Below are positions 36,530 through 48,918 of a DNA stretch of 64,000 bases, in pieces. Position 1 is the stretch's first letter, and the number at the start of each line of letters is the position of its first letter. The position numbers were made by a program, and so were the translations under genes. The stretch comes from Diospyros lotus (taxonomy: Eukaryota; Streptophyta; Magnoliopsida; Ericales; Ebenaceae), in assembly GCF_014633365.1 (NCBI RefSeq), contig NC_068339.1:26979316-27043315 (forward strand), in the 5' to 3' direction. The notes beneath the pieces were generated by a model. That model was not told where the DNA came from. It saw nothing but the letters and a program-made list of their open reading frames with translations, and ran no database searches.

Positions 36530-38340
36530 CTTCATAGAAAGCCTTAATGGACCAAGATAATGAGATATTCTCATCTCATAGAATTTCACTAGATTCTCAA
36601 GGAATAATAAGTTGAGTATGTTGAATGTTACTCAACTAAAAATATTTATTTCTATATCAAGGAATTATCATTCTACTTTGCACACAACGTGACATACTCC
36701 ATAGAAATACAATTACCCAAATAAGTATTCATTCAAATATACTTTATCAAACATACACACACATGAAACACAGATAAGTCAAATAACATACTTGCTATTT
36801 GATTGAGACAAAACATATAGAATATTGCAAGTACGTTGAGCACAATATATATTAGTCAACAACAAAGCATAACATATAACACAAAGATGTACTAGTTTGA
36901 GCATCATGATATCTCATTTTTTGACAACCCTGCTCCCGAAGTCCCCATGACCAAGGAAACCAAGAAGGAGCACCAAAAAGAATGTATACAGAATAAAACT
37001 CAATTAAGAACATCCACTTCATTTTTCATAAACAATAAAACCCACAACTATTTTCTTGCATCAACATTCATTTAATATTCATCGACAAAAATACATCATT
37101 CTTTACATCATGATAGGCTTTCTCAAAAGATAATACAACAAGCCTAACTTACAAAATCTAACCAACTTCTTATGCATCCAAAAACAACCCCCATAGATCT
37201 TTAATTAGGAGACCTTTGTACACATCTACCCAAAAGATCAAGTCCTACTAGGCTCATCCTCACCCAAGCGGCTTAGTCCCGCTAACGAGTTGTTACACAT
37301 TTATATTTTACAATAACACATATAAGTTGAACAAATCATCATACACATATATGAATATTACTCATTTTAAATCCAAAACATTATTACTTTAAATCATTTG
37401 ACTACTTAAGAATTTACAACAGCTTGATCAAGTATTGTTGAATTCAATAAGCTTTAAATTCTTTCAAATATTTGAATGGTTTTTCTTATCTAGCAACAAA
37501 CATTCAACATTATAAATTCTTCAAGTCTTCTTCTATTAAATTTCAAAACATCGTGAACCTTAGGAATTTGATACTTAAATATCAAATAGGTAATTTAAGA
37601 TCATTGGATCAGAACTCAAGAACCATCTCATGAGTATATGATCATTTACTATAAGAACTTGATGTGACCCACACTCTTTGAATCACGACATAAATATTGA
37701 TCACTTAGGACAACAAGCTTAATCATAAGTTTACCATAAACTCCATAAGATTCATAAGATACTTATCCAATATGGATATTCAAAATAACTCAAAAAATTC
37801 GGAACAACCTATTAACATATTAATCACAGAGAAAAAACAAGCATAGTCATAAATAAAACATATTAAGCTTATTAACACAACATTAATATCTCCTTGAGAA
37901 ATATGAGAATTTAACATATCCTGAAGGATAAAATAAATTCCACATATATAAAACATATGAGAACATTAAAGTTTTGGCATAAAGTAGACATCATCAAAAC
38001 ATTCATAATAAGAAACTCAACACAACTTATCCTTGAAATGTTGAGGTTCCAACATAGACTTGAAAAGTTGAGGTTCCAATTTAGCTTATAAAAGCTAAGT
38101 TTTCAGTTGAGCTTAGAAATATTGTGTATGGGTTGTAGTTGATCCCTGAAAAGCTAATCCATTTAAGGAGCTAATCAAGTTAATGGAGTAGACTTGTTGG
38201 TCGAACCACTATAAATGTTGTGTCTTGAGATTGCTTCTTGTTCTTGTGATAATTGTGACCCAAAATTCAAATTCATCTGTATGGCCCTGTACACCGCCTA
38301 ATCAGGAAGTTGGGAACCACTAGACTCACCCACAATTGGG
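36530..38340. other. AT-rich sequence without genes, probably degraded LTR or leader
   Basis: No open frame of note and no terminus I can define. It continues the DNA into which the Tat element was inserted. Around 37270-37300 a segment GCTAACGAGTTGTTACACAT may be an old LTR end. Otherwise I see nothing in it. Confidence 0.35.
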
Positions 38341-40176
38341 TCCTTGCCTTTACCTGGAATGAAGTGAAAACAAGGTGAGTCAAAATGACTCAGCAAGCTC
38401 ATAAAGAAATGAAGGAAGGATGGATAGAGTAGGTGCTAAGAGTAAACCTATATCTCAAGTGCATAACAAATCGAAACTCATGCATAACATTATATATAAT
38501 CTCATAAAATGATACAGGCACCAACTATATAAGTAACAATGCACACATACAGATTCTTAGGGCCCAAATAAGAAATGCACTAGCACTTAAGTCCTTATAA
38601 CAAATATGCTACAGCCCTAAAGGAAGATTGTACCTGTACTGCGAGCTGAAACTCACTCAGGTGGGAGCTACCATACTCGCTGGCACGCATAAGTGTCCAA
38701 GATAAAAATTGGGCACACTGGGGTGTCCTTAAATGACTCGGTTCTGAAATCCATACATCGTACAACTGTATCTCAAAACTGGCACTATAACTCGTCCAGA
38801 TGCAACAAATAAGGGGTGGCATAGTAGACCGAACAGGATACAAAACCCCCATAAGCCAAGCATCCTACCAAGCCTCTCCCAACTAGTAAAACACACGCCA
38901 AATGTAAATGCTCATGCTTAACAACTAATAAATAAATATCATGGTCGTGTGACAAGCACTCAAGATTAAATGGACCATCACTCAATACTTCATCCAGATT
39001 GCTCCCTACAGGACACAAAAGCAACCCAAAAGGAATCTTCAAAACCACCCGTTCATGTTTTAACATTTAAATAACCAACATATATAACTACATGCACAAT
39101 AATTTAATCCACACAGGGTCTTGGCCAAATAGTACAATTAAGAACCACACCATGGGCATAGAATCTCGACAATATATAGATATAATTCACCCTTCTTCTA
39201 CTTAACTCAAAGTATAACCATGCTTCTCACCCATGTATATACGTATTTATATATATATATACATAACTATACATTCATAACAAAGAACCAGCCCACTCAC
39301 CTGCACAAGCTAAATTAAGGAACCTCAAAGAAAACAAGGGAAGGAAAATGGAAAGGAAGAGCTTGCCTACAGGACTTCTCCTTCCTCTTCTTTTTCTTCT
39401 TCTTCATTGCGTTTCTTCCTCTTAGCCAAACAACAATGAGATCTCTCTCTCTCAGCTATATATATATCATCATGAAGGGGACACACGTCAAACACTAAAG
39501 ATAATTCTCCACCCCTTAAGATCCATTTCACCTTGATAATGCCCTAGGATTTCGAGATTAATGGAGTTCATCCAGATGCTAGAAGGAGGCATCAGAATGT
39601 TAGGGGAAATAGTTGAAAAAAAAGGAAGATTCTGGATAGATTTGACACATTCTTGAATTTTATGCATAACTCTCTCGTCCGCTCTCTGATTGAGGTGATT
39701 CAAGATGCTATGGAAATAAAAGAGAAAGATATACAACTTTTATGTTTTAAGTTTTTTGAGATTCAGGCTGGATTAAGGTTAAAATTGAGTTGAAAGGTGG
39801 AAACCGCAATGTTAAAACATGGCCATCCGGATGCGAAAGCTCATATCCGAATATCACCAATTCATATCCAGATGTCACTCACAAAAACTCAAAGAGACAT
39901 CCAGATATGCCTCCAACCATCTAGATATCACTCACATAACTCAAAGAAATCATTCGAATGCTCCAAACCATATCTGGATAACCATGACTACCTATCCGAA
40001 TAGCCTCATGCCCATTCGGATGTTTCAACAAATTTTTAAATATATACACACACACCATACCCAAACATCCAAATACTTACAAAATAATAACGAAAAACTA
40101 CCTGCTACACATTTAGGCTAACTAATTCAATCTCAAAGCATAATAAACCTTACATAATTAGATTTGGGTCGTTACA
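38341..40176 (-). repeat. LTR of element A (3' LTR), reversed; left limit approximate
   Basis: It ends at 40176 in GGGTCGTTACA (TGTAACGACCC on the minus strand), with the polypurine tract TCCTCCCCCCCC beside it. The U5 marker CAAGGTGAGTCAAAATGACTC lies at about 38370. The leader-proximal block AACTTTTATGTTTTAAGTTT (39736) matches other LTRs here. A cluster of ATCCGGAT-like palindromes occupies 39826-40025. Open frames inside (38595-39066 and others) are not supported as genes. Confidence 0.7.
39826..40025. repeat. Cluster of CATCCGGATG/CATTCGAATG palindromes in element A LTR
   Basis: Nine or so motifs in 200 bases, including CATCCGGATG, ATATCCGAAT, ATATCCAGATG, CATCCAGATA, CATCTAGATA, CATTCGAATG, ATATCTGGAT, CTATCCGAAT and CATTCGGATG. 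Spacing is about 15-35 bp. Confidence 0.85.
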
Positions 40177-40889
40177 AATCCTCCCCCCCCTTAAAAGAAT
40201 TTAGTCCCCCAAATTCGTACTTGATTACTTGAATAGTTGTGGATGATCACGCCGCATCTCTTCCTCTAATTCCCATGTAGCTTCTTCATGTCCATGTCAC
40301 TGCCACTGAACTTTAACATAAGGGATTGAGTAGCTTCGAAGTGCTTTCTCCTTCCTATCCATAATGCATACGGGTAACTTTGCATATGAGGCATTTTCAT
40401 CCACTTGGAGGGATGATGGTCTATAACTTGACTAGGATCCGCGATACATTTGCGTAGCATGGAGACATGAAAAACATTGTGCACATGAGCCAACTATGGT
40501 GGCAAAGCTAGACGGTATGCTAATGGCCTAACACGCTCTAAAATCTCAAATGGACCCATGTAGCGTGGACTGAGCTTGCCTAAAACTCCAAAATGTCGAA
40601 TACCCTTCATAGGCATGACACGAAGAAATACATGGTCACCAACTAAAAACTCCAAGTTCTGACACCTCCTATTTACATAACTCTTCTGACGATCCTGAGC
40701 GGTTTTCATTCGTGCCTTTATCAATTTGACCTTGTCTGTAGTCTCTGCCACAATGTCTAGTCCCAACATGGAACTATCACCAGCCTCAGCCCAGCACAAC
40801 GGAGATCTGTAGGGTCTACCATACAACGCCTCAAAAGGTGCCATCTGAATGTTAGATTGGTAGCTGTTATTATAGGAAAATTCTATCAA
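40177..40889 (-). pseudogene. Integrase C-terminal part and chromodomain-side end of element A pol
   Basis: The minus-strand frame 40889-40494 reads MIEFSYNNSYQSNIQMAPFE (end of the integrase core), then YGRPYRSPLCWAE and GDHVFLRVMPMKGIRHFG, the GPY/F-type C-terminal domain (PRYMGPFEILERV). The following frame down to 40266 carries HNVFHVSMLRKCIADPSQVI, the conserved approach to the chromodomain of chromoviruses. The shift between the frames and a premature end show it is broken. The chromodomain itself is too decayed to read. The family integrates preferentially into heterochromatin through that domain. Confidence 0.85.
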
Positions 40890-41261
40890 AGATAGGTGCT
40901 CATCCTAGCTATCATGAAAGTCTAACACATAAGCTCGGAGCATATCATCTAAAATCCTAATATTCCGCACCGTTTGCCCATCTGTTTGGGGATGAAATGT
41001 TGTGCTGAAAGTCAGCTTAGTCCCCATGGCACTTTGCAATGCCTCCCAAAAATGTAAGGTAAAACGTGGATCTCAGTTTGACACTATGCTAGCTGGCACT
41101 CCATATAGTCTCACTATCTCATCCATATACAATATGGCTAAGCGATTCATAGGGTAAGTCTTCTTGATTGCTAGAAAATGTGCAGACTTGGTCAACCTAT
41201 CAACAATCTCCCATACTGCGTCGTGACCCCTGCTATTATGTGGCAGCCCCGAGACAAAGTC
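40890..41261 (-). pseudogene. Integrase catalytic core remnant of element A (part)
   Basis: Decayed minus-strand coding sequence between the C-terminal part and the solo LTR. Blocks corresponding to the core (..LYMDEIVRLYGVPASIVS.. and ..[10 protein letters not shown]..) can be followed through stops and shifts. The solo LTR at 41262 separates it from the zinc-finger part at 45004 onward; the flanking AAGTC duplication shows they were once contiguous. Confidence 0.75.
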
Positions 41262-44200
41262 TGTAACATTCTAGATTTTCAAACTCAAATATGATGTAAT
41301 ACCTGAGGTTATTAGGTTCTAATACTTGAGGAAATAGGTCATTTCAAGGGATTGTAGAAGCCTTGAGACAAAGGTTTAGTTTCTGAGCCAGTGGCAAAAT
41401 AGTAAATATTAAATTTTGGGTAAAAATGTAATTTACCTAAACCTTTGGGGTATTAGCGTAATTTGTCCATTTTTTGGGGACCAAAAAGTGCAATTAAAAA
41501 TAGCCGGGGGGACCAAGTTGCAAAGGGTCTAAGTGCAGTTACGTGAAAAGCTCAGGCCAAAGCATCATTTGTTGAAATCTTAAAATATCTCTTCAAAATA
41601 TCTTTGGATTTCAAACTTCAATCAAATGTAACTTTGGATCATTTTAAAGTCCAAGTCCAAGTCTTTACTTAAAGTCCAAAGTCTTCTCCAAGTCTTTTGC
41701 TTAACCTCCAAGATTACTTAAGCCTCCAAAAGTCTCCAAACCTTATCCTCAAGGACACATGACAATCAACCATTGGCCATTAGTCTCCAAACCTTATCCC
41801 TAAGGACATGTGGCAAGCATTCATTGGTCACTTAGGAGATAGGATTTGAAGTCTCATGATGACGAGACACATGACGCGATTTGGTTCGCCGAAGTTTCCT
41901 ATAAATAAGGGCTTTGGGGTTATTCATTTTGGGCACCAAGCAGTGAGGAAAAGGAAGGGAGTTTGAGAGAGGAAACGCTATCAAAAAGAAGGGAGAAGGT
42001 CAAGGGAGAATGAGCCTTGACGGAGTTTTTGGGTCTTTCTCAAAATTTGTGCCAAGCAATAAGAAAAATTATGAGAAAACCTATCCCGCTCGTTGTAAGC
42101 TGTGGTTCCTAAGGTAATCGGTCAAGGTGAGTGATTCCTACATGTTTTGTGACACTTTGAGCATTTTTTTCTTCACTTGTGTGTGGATGTTGGCTTGCAT
42201 ATCATGCCTTTGTGGCTTACATGTCATATTTTCCCTTGTTTATGCATATTCCTTCTGCTTTGTCATATATCCTGTTCGTGTTGGTGACTGTGGCTAGTTG
42301 TTGGGACATCATGGAAGATCTCGTGCTCTTACGGTGAGCCAGGGGTGACTATGATGACCGCGGGGGTGATTGCAACACCCTGGCATTGCTACCATAGGGG
42401 TGGATTTCATAATAACATTATTTCATTTGCACTCATGTACACTCATTTTCCGAGTCACTTAGATGTTATTATCTAACTCGGGTGTTTCATACTCTGGGAC
42501 ATTCAACGTCCCAGGTTTATCAGAAGTGCCAGGTGTTCTAGGTTCTAGTTCGAGTAAGGGCTAAAAGGTGGTGCTTGGCTAGCTTTGGGTTTTGCAGCTA
42601 GCTTGGGGTTTTATTTCATTATGTAACTCAAGTGATGTTTTGTAATAGTAGCTAGGATACTCGAGCTTGTATTAAATGCAAGGGTTGTGTGGGTGTAATA
42701 TATCAATTGGTGCACTTCAAATGTTGTATAGGGAAGTTGCCATGATGAGGGTTTATTCACTAGCTTGGGCATGTGTTGCAATTATAAATACAAGTAGTGA
42801 GTTGTGTCTGAAAGTAAAGCAAGATCGCTACGGGGTAAACAACGTAGTTCAAAATTTTGAACTTACCCCGATCCCGGCGATTGGATCAACGTCGAAATTA
42901 AATCATTCACAAACAAATAAATAAATCTAACCTTTAGATTATCGAGTCGTTCGCGGATTCGAGCCGTCCAAGCGTCCGGCCTCTAACTCGTGATACGCGG
43001 CACACGTCCGTTGGCAAGGAGAGCGGAATAGGAGTGCTAGCTCCATCTATTTTGCGCAGCTTGTGTATGGACGGTAAAAGAACGCCCACGTTTCAATTCG
43101 ATGCCAAAAAGAAACGGGAAGAGTGAATGGCAATACGTTTTTCAACTCTTGAAAAACGACACCAAAAATCACTTCAATTTTGGGCAACCCATAAAGGGAT
43201 ATTTATAGGGAAATATCCTAAGGTTTCTAAAACCCTAATGGATTGGGCTAGCCCATTAATTCTAATTTAATTAGAATCTTAAGTGGGCTTATTCTAGTCG
43301 AACTAGAAATATAATTAAATGGCTCAATCCTTTTATAGGTTAAATAAAATATTATGACCCAAATCTAATTCAAGCCCAAATATATTTTATTTAATATTTG
43401 GTCCAAATCTAATTTGGTCCAAATATAATATTTAATATTTGGCCCAAATCTAATTTAGTCCAAATATAATATTTATTTTAATATTTGGCCCAAATCCAAT
43501 TTAGTCCAAATATAATATTTAATTTAATATTTGGCCCAAATCTAATTTAGTCCAAATATTAACTTAAGCCCAAATATATTTTATTTCCTATTTGCCACTC
43601 CAACAAATAGAAAATTATTAAATTAGAAACTCCTTCCTAATTTAATTAATTGCCATTTTTAGGAAACTCTTTCCATTATGATGACTCATCGTCATATCGA
43701 CGTCATTACGTCTATTTGTTCTTTTTCCGTGAGAACCTACGACGGCAAAACGTCTTGCCGAAATGTCCCACTTAACCATACGTTCACTCTCCTGGTTTAA
43801 GCCAAGGACCGTGCCTATTGCGTATGACTCATTAGGCTTCCGAATATGTTGGCAATGTGTCGGTACAAACACATAAAACAAGATTGGCCTCTAGCAAGGC
43901 ATCATGCCTACCCAATTATTCAGAAGGATTCATAATCCGCAAATAATCTTTCACGAGCATGGTTACCGTGTAATTCGATCCTCTCGTCAATGTATCTTAT
44001 GTGATCTCAAGTATGGCGATGTGTTGCTTGATAACGATCACATAGTTTTCTTCGGTCTTCCGAATATCTTCACTTAATAGAAAGTAAATCAATAACTCCT
44101 TATTGATCTCTTTTACCATGGCCATAGATTTAAAGTGAATATCCACCAAAGGCGCCTTAGTTACATCATCCTCTATCAAGGGATAGATGAGTCCCATCTT

Positions 44201-45003
44201 GGTTATACACCCATCTCCATAAGCCTCACGATATGCCCAACGATCGCCCACGTGCAGCCTTTATCTAAGCCCATCGAAACGATGTCAAAGCATATCGGTC
44301 TTCTTATGAGATGACCATGACAACCTTAGGTCCAAGGATTAGTTACACCCATCTCGTATGAGAATACCATCAACATATAACCAAAATGGATTCTCATGGC
44401 GAGTCATCTCCAGTGACACGTTCTCCAACATTGGTCACCTATGTACTTGTCTAGGCATCCCCATGCCTATGGGTGTGAGACCCCCATTGCTATCACATAG
44501 CAAAAACATAGCACATACAAGTTTTACTGCAATTGTCAATGTCCATTCTTGACATTGCTACGACTTGGGACGTTTAATGATGTCTAGAAACTATGATGCA
44601 TCATCTCACATCTTTATAGATTATTCACAGTATACATCATATGGACTTCTATCTAGTTTCATTCGGTTATTACAATAATAACAAGAAACTAATAGAATGA
44701 CTTCTTGTGAATTTGAATAAGTCCTTATTCAAATAATAACATGATTACAATTGTCAGTGTACAACATGCCCAATCTGATTGGGTCTAGAGCACCTACACT
44801 AACAGTGTCTTTTGGGTTTATTGAAAGTTATATGCCTTTCCTGTACATATGAACGAAATCTAGTGGAAACCCCTTTATTTAGCTTTGGTTAAGCTTGCAA
44901 GTTTGATCCAATGCTTCCGTTGGTAAGGGTTTCCATAACGCCGGTAGGTGATGTCTTAATTATATTTCAAGTTATTGCATATTTAGAAAAGTGGGGCGTT
45001 ACA
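41262..45003 (+). mobile_element. Solo LTR of a chromovirus-like element, inserted in element A integrase
   Basis: Starts TGTAACATTC and ends GGGGCGTTACA, with the perfect duplication AAGTC at 41257-41261 and 45004-45008. Orientation is opposite to the host pol. It is about 1.74 kb without the nested solo LTR at 42809-44804. A likely TATA box (CCTATAAATAAGG, about 41900) precedes the leader with AAGGTGAGTGATTCC. No internal region remains. Confidence 0.9.
42809..44804 (-). mobile_element. Solo LTR, family S copy 2 (1996 bp), reversed
   Basis: On the minus strand it starts TGTTAGTGTAGG and ends GCTTTACTTTCA. Perfect duplication GTGTC at 42804-42808 and 44805-44809. It is nested in the solo LTR 41262-45003. 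The AT-rich TTTGGGCCAAATATTAAA-type array lies at 43370-43570. Confidence 0.95.
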
Positions 45004-45482
45004 AAGTCTATAGCAATCCTATCCCACTTCCACTTAGGAATGGACAATGGATAAAGCAACCCTGCTGGTCGCTGGTACTCAACCTTTACTTGCTGACACA
45101 CTAAACAACGGGACACAAACTCTGCCACATGCCTCTTCATAGCACTCCACCAGTATTGACGACGCAAGTCTTGATACATCTTACCTGCTCCTAGATGAAT
45201 AGTATAATGTGAACAATGTGCCTCTGATAGTATCTCCTGTCTAAGTTCTTCATCCACTGGCACGCAAATCCTGTCCTGAAATAACAATAAACCATCATCC
45301 TTCAAATTGTACCCCAAAGGCCTGAATCTATCCATGTCTGCCATGATATGCATCAACCTCTCATCATACTGCTTCCTATTATGGATCCGGTCCACCAAAT
45401 CTAAGTGAATAGCTATGAAAGCACAATAGATACCTGGAGCACTATCAGAACCTGAGATAGTGAGCTCGCTCAACTGCTCCAA
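45004..45482 (-). pseudogene. Integrase zinc finger and start of core, element A
   Basis: A minus-strand frame of 171 codons. The HHCC finger is complete: H in EAHCSHYTIHLGAGKMYQDL and C-x2-C in VSRCLVCQQVKVEYQRPAGL, followed by PKWKWDRIAIDFVT with the first catalytic Asp. It ends exactly at the solo LTR insertion (45003); the last few residues of the frame come from the inserted DNA. The upstream part (MEQLSELTISGSD.. DRFRPLGYNLKDDGLLLFQD) is the linker between RNase H and integrase. Confidence 0.9.
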
Positions 45483-46179
45483 TAGAGATCACTCCTGAAC
45501 CAACACTGTTGCAGTAGACGCTCCTTGGCGGCTCAAGGCATTAGCTACCACGTTCTCCTTACCATGATGGTAGAGAATCTTGCAATCATAGTCTTTCAGT
45601 AACTCTAACCAACGCCTTTGCCTCATATTCAATTTCTTCTGAGAGAACAAGTACTTTAAACTTTTGTGGTCAGTGAAGATCTGTACCTTGTCTCCAAATA
45701 GGTAATGTCACCATATCTTCAAAGCAAACACCATGACAGCAAGTTCCAAGTCATGAATAAGGTAATTCATCTCGTGTTTCTTCAACTGCCTAGAAGCATA
45801 GGCAACAACACATCCCTTTTGCATTAATACACAACCTAAACCTAAATATGAAGCATCACTGTAAACTGTGAACAACTCGCCACTCCTGGGAATAGCTAAT
45901 ATTGGGGTTGAGGTTAAACGTTGCTTCAACTCCTGAAAACACTACTCACAAGCATCATCCAAAATGAAAGGAACTCCATTGCGCATCATCTTGGTCATGG
46001 GAGAGGCTAAGTGCATAAAACCCTTAATAAAATGCCTATAATAACTAGCTAGCCCCCATCAAACTACGTACCTCAGTCACCATAGTAGGCCTTGACCAAT
46101 CTAACACAGACTTAATCTTCTCAAGATCCACTAATATGCCTTCCCCATATACTACATGGCCCAAGAATATGACCTGAGG
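45483..46179 (-). pseudogene. RNase H domain of element A pol
   Basis: The frame 45929-45708 shows [20 protein letters not shown] and [20 protein letters not shown], with the catalytic SDAS Asp and the downstream E of the second motif. Further coding remnants continue to 45485 ([24 protein letters not shown], readable in another frame). Stops and a frameshift near 45705 break the reading. Function in the family: removal of template RNA during reverse transcription. Confidence 0.85.
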
Positions 46180-46965
46180 CTACCAAAACTCGCACTTGGA
46201 AAATTTGGTGTATAATTGTTTCTCTCTGATCAGTTGCTGCAACACCATCCTCAAATGAATCTCATGATTTATTGGGCTAGGTGAGTATACCAAAATCTCA
46301 TCGATGAAGACAATGACAAAGCTTTCCGCATAATCCTTGAACACCCAGTTCATTAAGTACACAAACACCGCTGGCGCATTAGTCAGTCCAAATGGAATTA
46401 CTACAAACTCATAGTGTCCATACCTAGTACGAAAAGCAGTCTTAGTTATATCTTCGTCCCTCACCCGGACCTGATGTTACCTAGAATGTAAATCTATCTT
46501 GGAGAATACTGAGGCACACTACAACTGATCTAACAAGTCATCCACATGAGGCAATGGATACTTGTTCTTGACTGTTACCTGGTTAAGCTGCCTATAGTCA
46601 ATGCATTATCTCATGGAGCCATCTTTCTTGTGCACAAATAACACTGGTGCTCTCCATGGCGAAGTACTGGGTCGGATAAAGCCTTTATCTAAAAGGTCTC
46701 GCAATTGCACCTTCAACTCTTTTAATTCGTTGGCAACCATTTGATAGGGAGTCTTGGAAATGGGTTGAGTTCCTGGCAGTAATTCAATGCAAAAATCAAT
46801 CTCCCTCTAGGGTGGAACGCTTGGCAAATCATCCAGGAAATCTCTAATAAAAGGAAGGTCAGCCAACTCCTTCCTCTCCCTAGCACTAACAGTCACAAAT
46901 GCCAAATGTGTGGGGCTTTGGGAGGCTAGATATTCAAATGGTGGAAGCATCATTCGAATGAGAAC
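46180..46965 (-). pseudogene. Reverse transcriptase of element A pol, N-terminal side joined to LTR sequence
   Basis: Minus-strand pieces in order: RDFLDDLPSVPP.. and [10 protein letters not shown] (46740-46860), HKKDGSMR (stop) CIDYRQLNQVT, then the frame 46464-46180 with [20 protein letters not shown] and the active-site block [11 protein letters not shown] at 46294-46308. The second Asp of the family's F/YxDD is Glu here. Stops lie at about 46480 and 46605. Protease and gag of this element are not seen: at about 46930 the sequence gives way to LTR-type sequence with CATTCGAATG motifs. Confidence 0.85.
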
Positions 46966-48398
46966 TGTTAGGAACCGGGCAACCGTGAAGATATGATTCT
47001 GCCTTGATTGATCCGTAGAGCCGCAAACACGAACTCCTCCAAGTCGGTCCACACGATCGGCCGTTTCCATGAACGCCTTGAGTAATGCTAGTAACCCTAG
47101 GCGCCTCCAATGAGAGATCCGAATTTCTTCTTCTTTTTCCAGCTTCTTAAGTGGCCTATTTATAGAGTTAAAACCCTAATTATGCCTTTGGAAAAACCCT
47201 AAACGATTTAGGTCTGGCCCATAATCATATTGGGCCGTATCTCTCTTTTAATTTGTGGAACGGACTCGACCCAAGTGTGTGACCCCTTAGGTCCACATTG
47301 GGCTAGATGTAGGGCCAATTCTATTGGGCTATATGAAGGCCCAACTCCTTAGAATAATTAAACTCTTTTAATTAAACTTATGGGCTTCATAATTAACTCA
47401 TCTCATGGGCTTCTTAATTAAACTCTTTAATTAATAGTTTTAGAATTAATCATATTAATTCTAAAACCCTACATATCATGGTTAACGTCTAGCAACATGC
47501 CATGAACGCCTAGCCAACGATGAAAAAACACGGACCTTTTCGATTGCAATTACCGTACAGTAAAATCCTTTCATCAACTATGTCCCGATTGAATTTAGGG
47601 TATGGTTTTATGACGAAACCCTAGTCATTCAATAACTATGTATCCATTCCAGATTTATGACTTGTTCGATGAAATCAAAACACCTTTTGATTTCCATCTC
47701 ACCTTGGCCAAGGATTTCCTTAGTCATGAAATCATCGGAATACATAGGACATCTTCTCATCTTGTCGATAAGTGATGAATCCTATTTCGACATTCACAAG
47801 CCTTCATATGTGATAAGGTTACGCCCAGTGATAATTTGTTAATGACTCCATTGGAATCCAAAAAAGAACCAAAGCGTAACCAGTCAAATATAAGACTACC
47901 ATGATGTCTCAAGTCTAAGGACCAATCTGCACTACTGCAACACAGAAATTCCAATTCGACAATCAACAATTACCATTAGGAATTCTGTAGCGGGTTAGTT
48001 CAGTGTACTTATTCTTATAATAAGCACCCACATATATGCACTAGTGTCCACACACCAATGTCTATGAAACAAGACATTCTCCTAATTGAGCATGCATCAT
48101 ATATGCTAGTCTATCCGAGTTATTAGTGTCCAATCCTAATAACTCTATGACTAGGAACATTTAAGATCAAGGCTTATAAGGAATATGTTTCATGATCGTC
48201 ATCTCTATGCACGACCATATTTCATGAGCCTATTTGATCTATGGACTTTGTCAAGAGTGGAAATAATAAAGTCAACCATCAATGACAAATAAAACATAAT
48301 GCCTTACAATAATAATTGATTGAAGATAAAGAGTCACAATGGAAAAATATGATCAATTACATGTAAATATAATTGGCTTGTGGGGCATAACTCTAACA
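46966..48398 (-). mobile_element. Copia-like solo LTR, 1433 bp, reversed
   Basis: On the minus strand it starts TGTTAGAGTTATGCCCCACA and ends GGTTCCTAACA, like the TGTTGG..ATGCCC copia type at 26681-28190. TATA box CTCTATAAATAGG on the minus strand (about 47155). The flanks are AGAAC and AAACA, so no perfect duplication is visible. It interrupts the palindrome-rich LTR of element C. Open frames within are unsupported. Confidence 0.7.
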
Positions 48399-48918
48399 AA
48401 ACAACCCCATTCGAATGGGGTGTGAGTCATTCGAATGGGGGATGAACCATTCGAATGGTCTGTTTTGCTGAGTGGTGATTTTTCATTGTAACCCAATGTT
48501 TACTATCTTCCATCCCGAATCTTCTAAAACTTAAAACATGAAAGTTGTAGATCTTTCTCTTTTCGTTCTATAGAATCTTAAATCACCTCAATCAGATTTC
48601 GGATGAAATATTTGTGCTCAAACTTCGAAAGGGTGACAAACCTGTCTAGAATCCATTTGAGCCTTTACATTCGAATGAGTTGCCTTTACATTTGAATGAG
48701 CCCAGCAAAAATTGCAAAATTCATCCGAATGAAAGCACTGTTGCATTCGAATGAGCTTCAAATTCCTTCAATAATTCAAGTTACTATTTAAAATTCATTT
48801 GAATGTTCCCCTACCTCATTCGAATGCCACTCTCATAACTTGAAATCTTTCTCTAACTCATTCGAATACACGCCAGATCATCCGAATGACTTTTAAATAG
48901 CTTCATATATATGTAAAT
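48399..48918. repeat. CATTCGAATG palindromes in element C LTR
   Basis: About 12 motifs in this segment, plus two before the copia-like LTR (46930-46965) and two after the next solo LTR (50921, 50943). CATTCGAATG is the commonest form; variants are CATTTGAATG and CATCCGAATG. The stretch GCACTGTTGCATTCGAATGA (48735) also occurs at 9351 in the Athila-like element. Confidence 0.85.
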
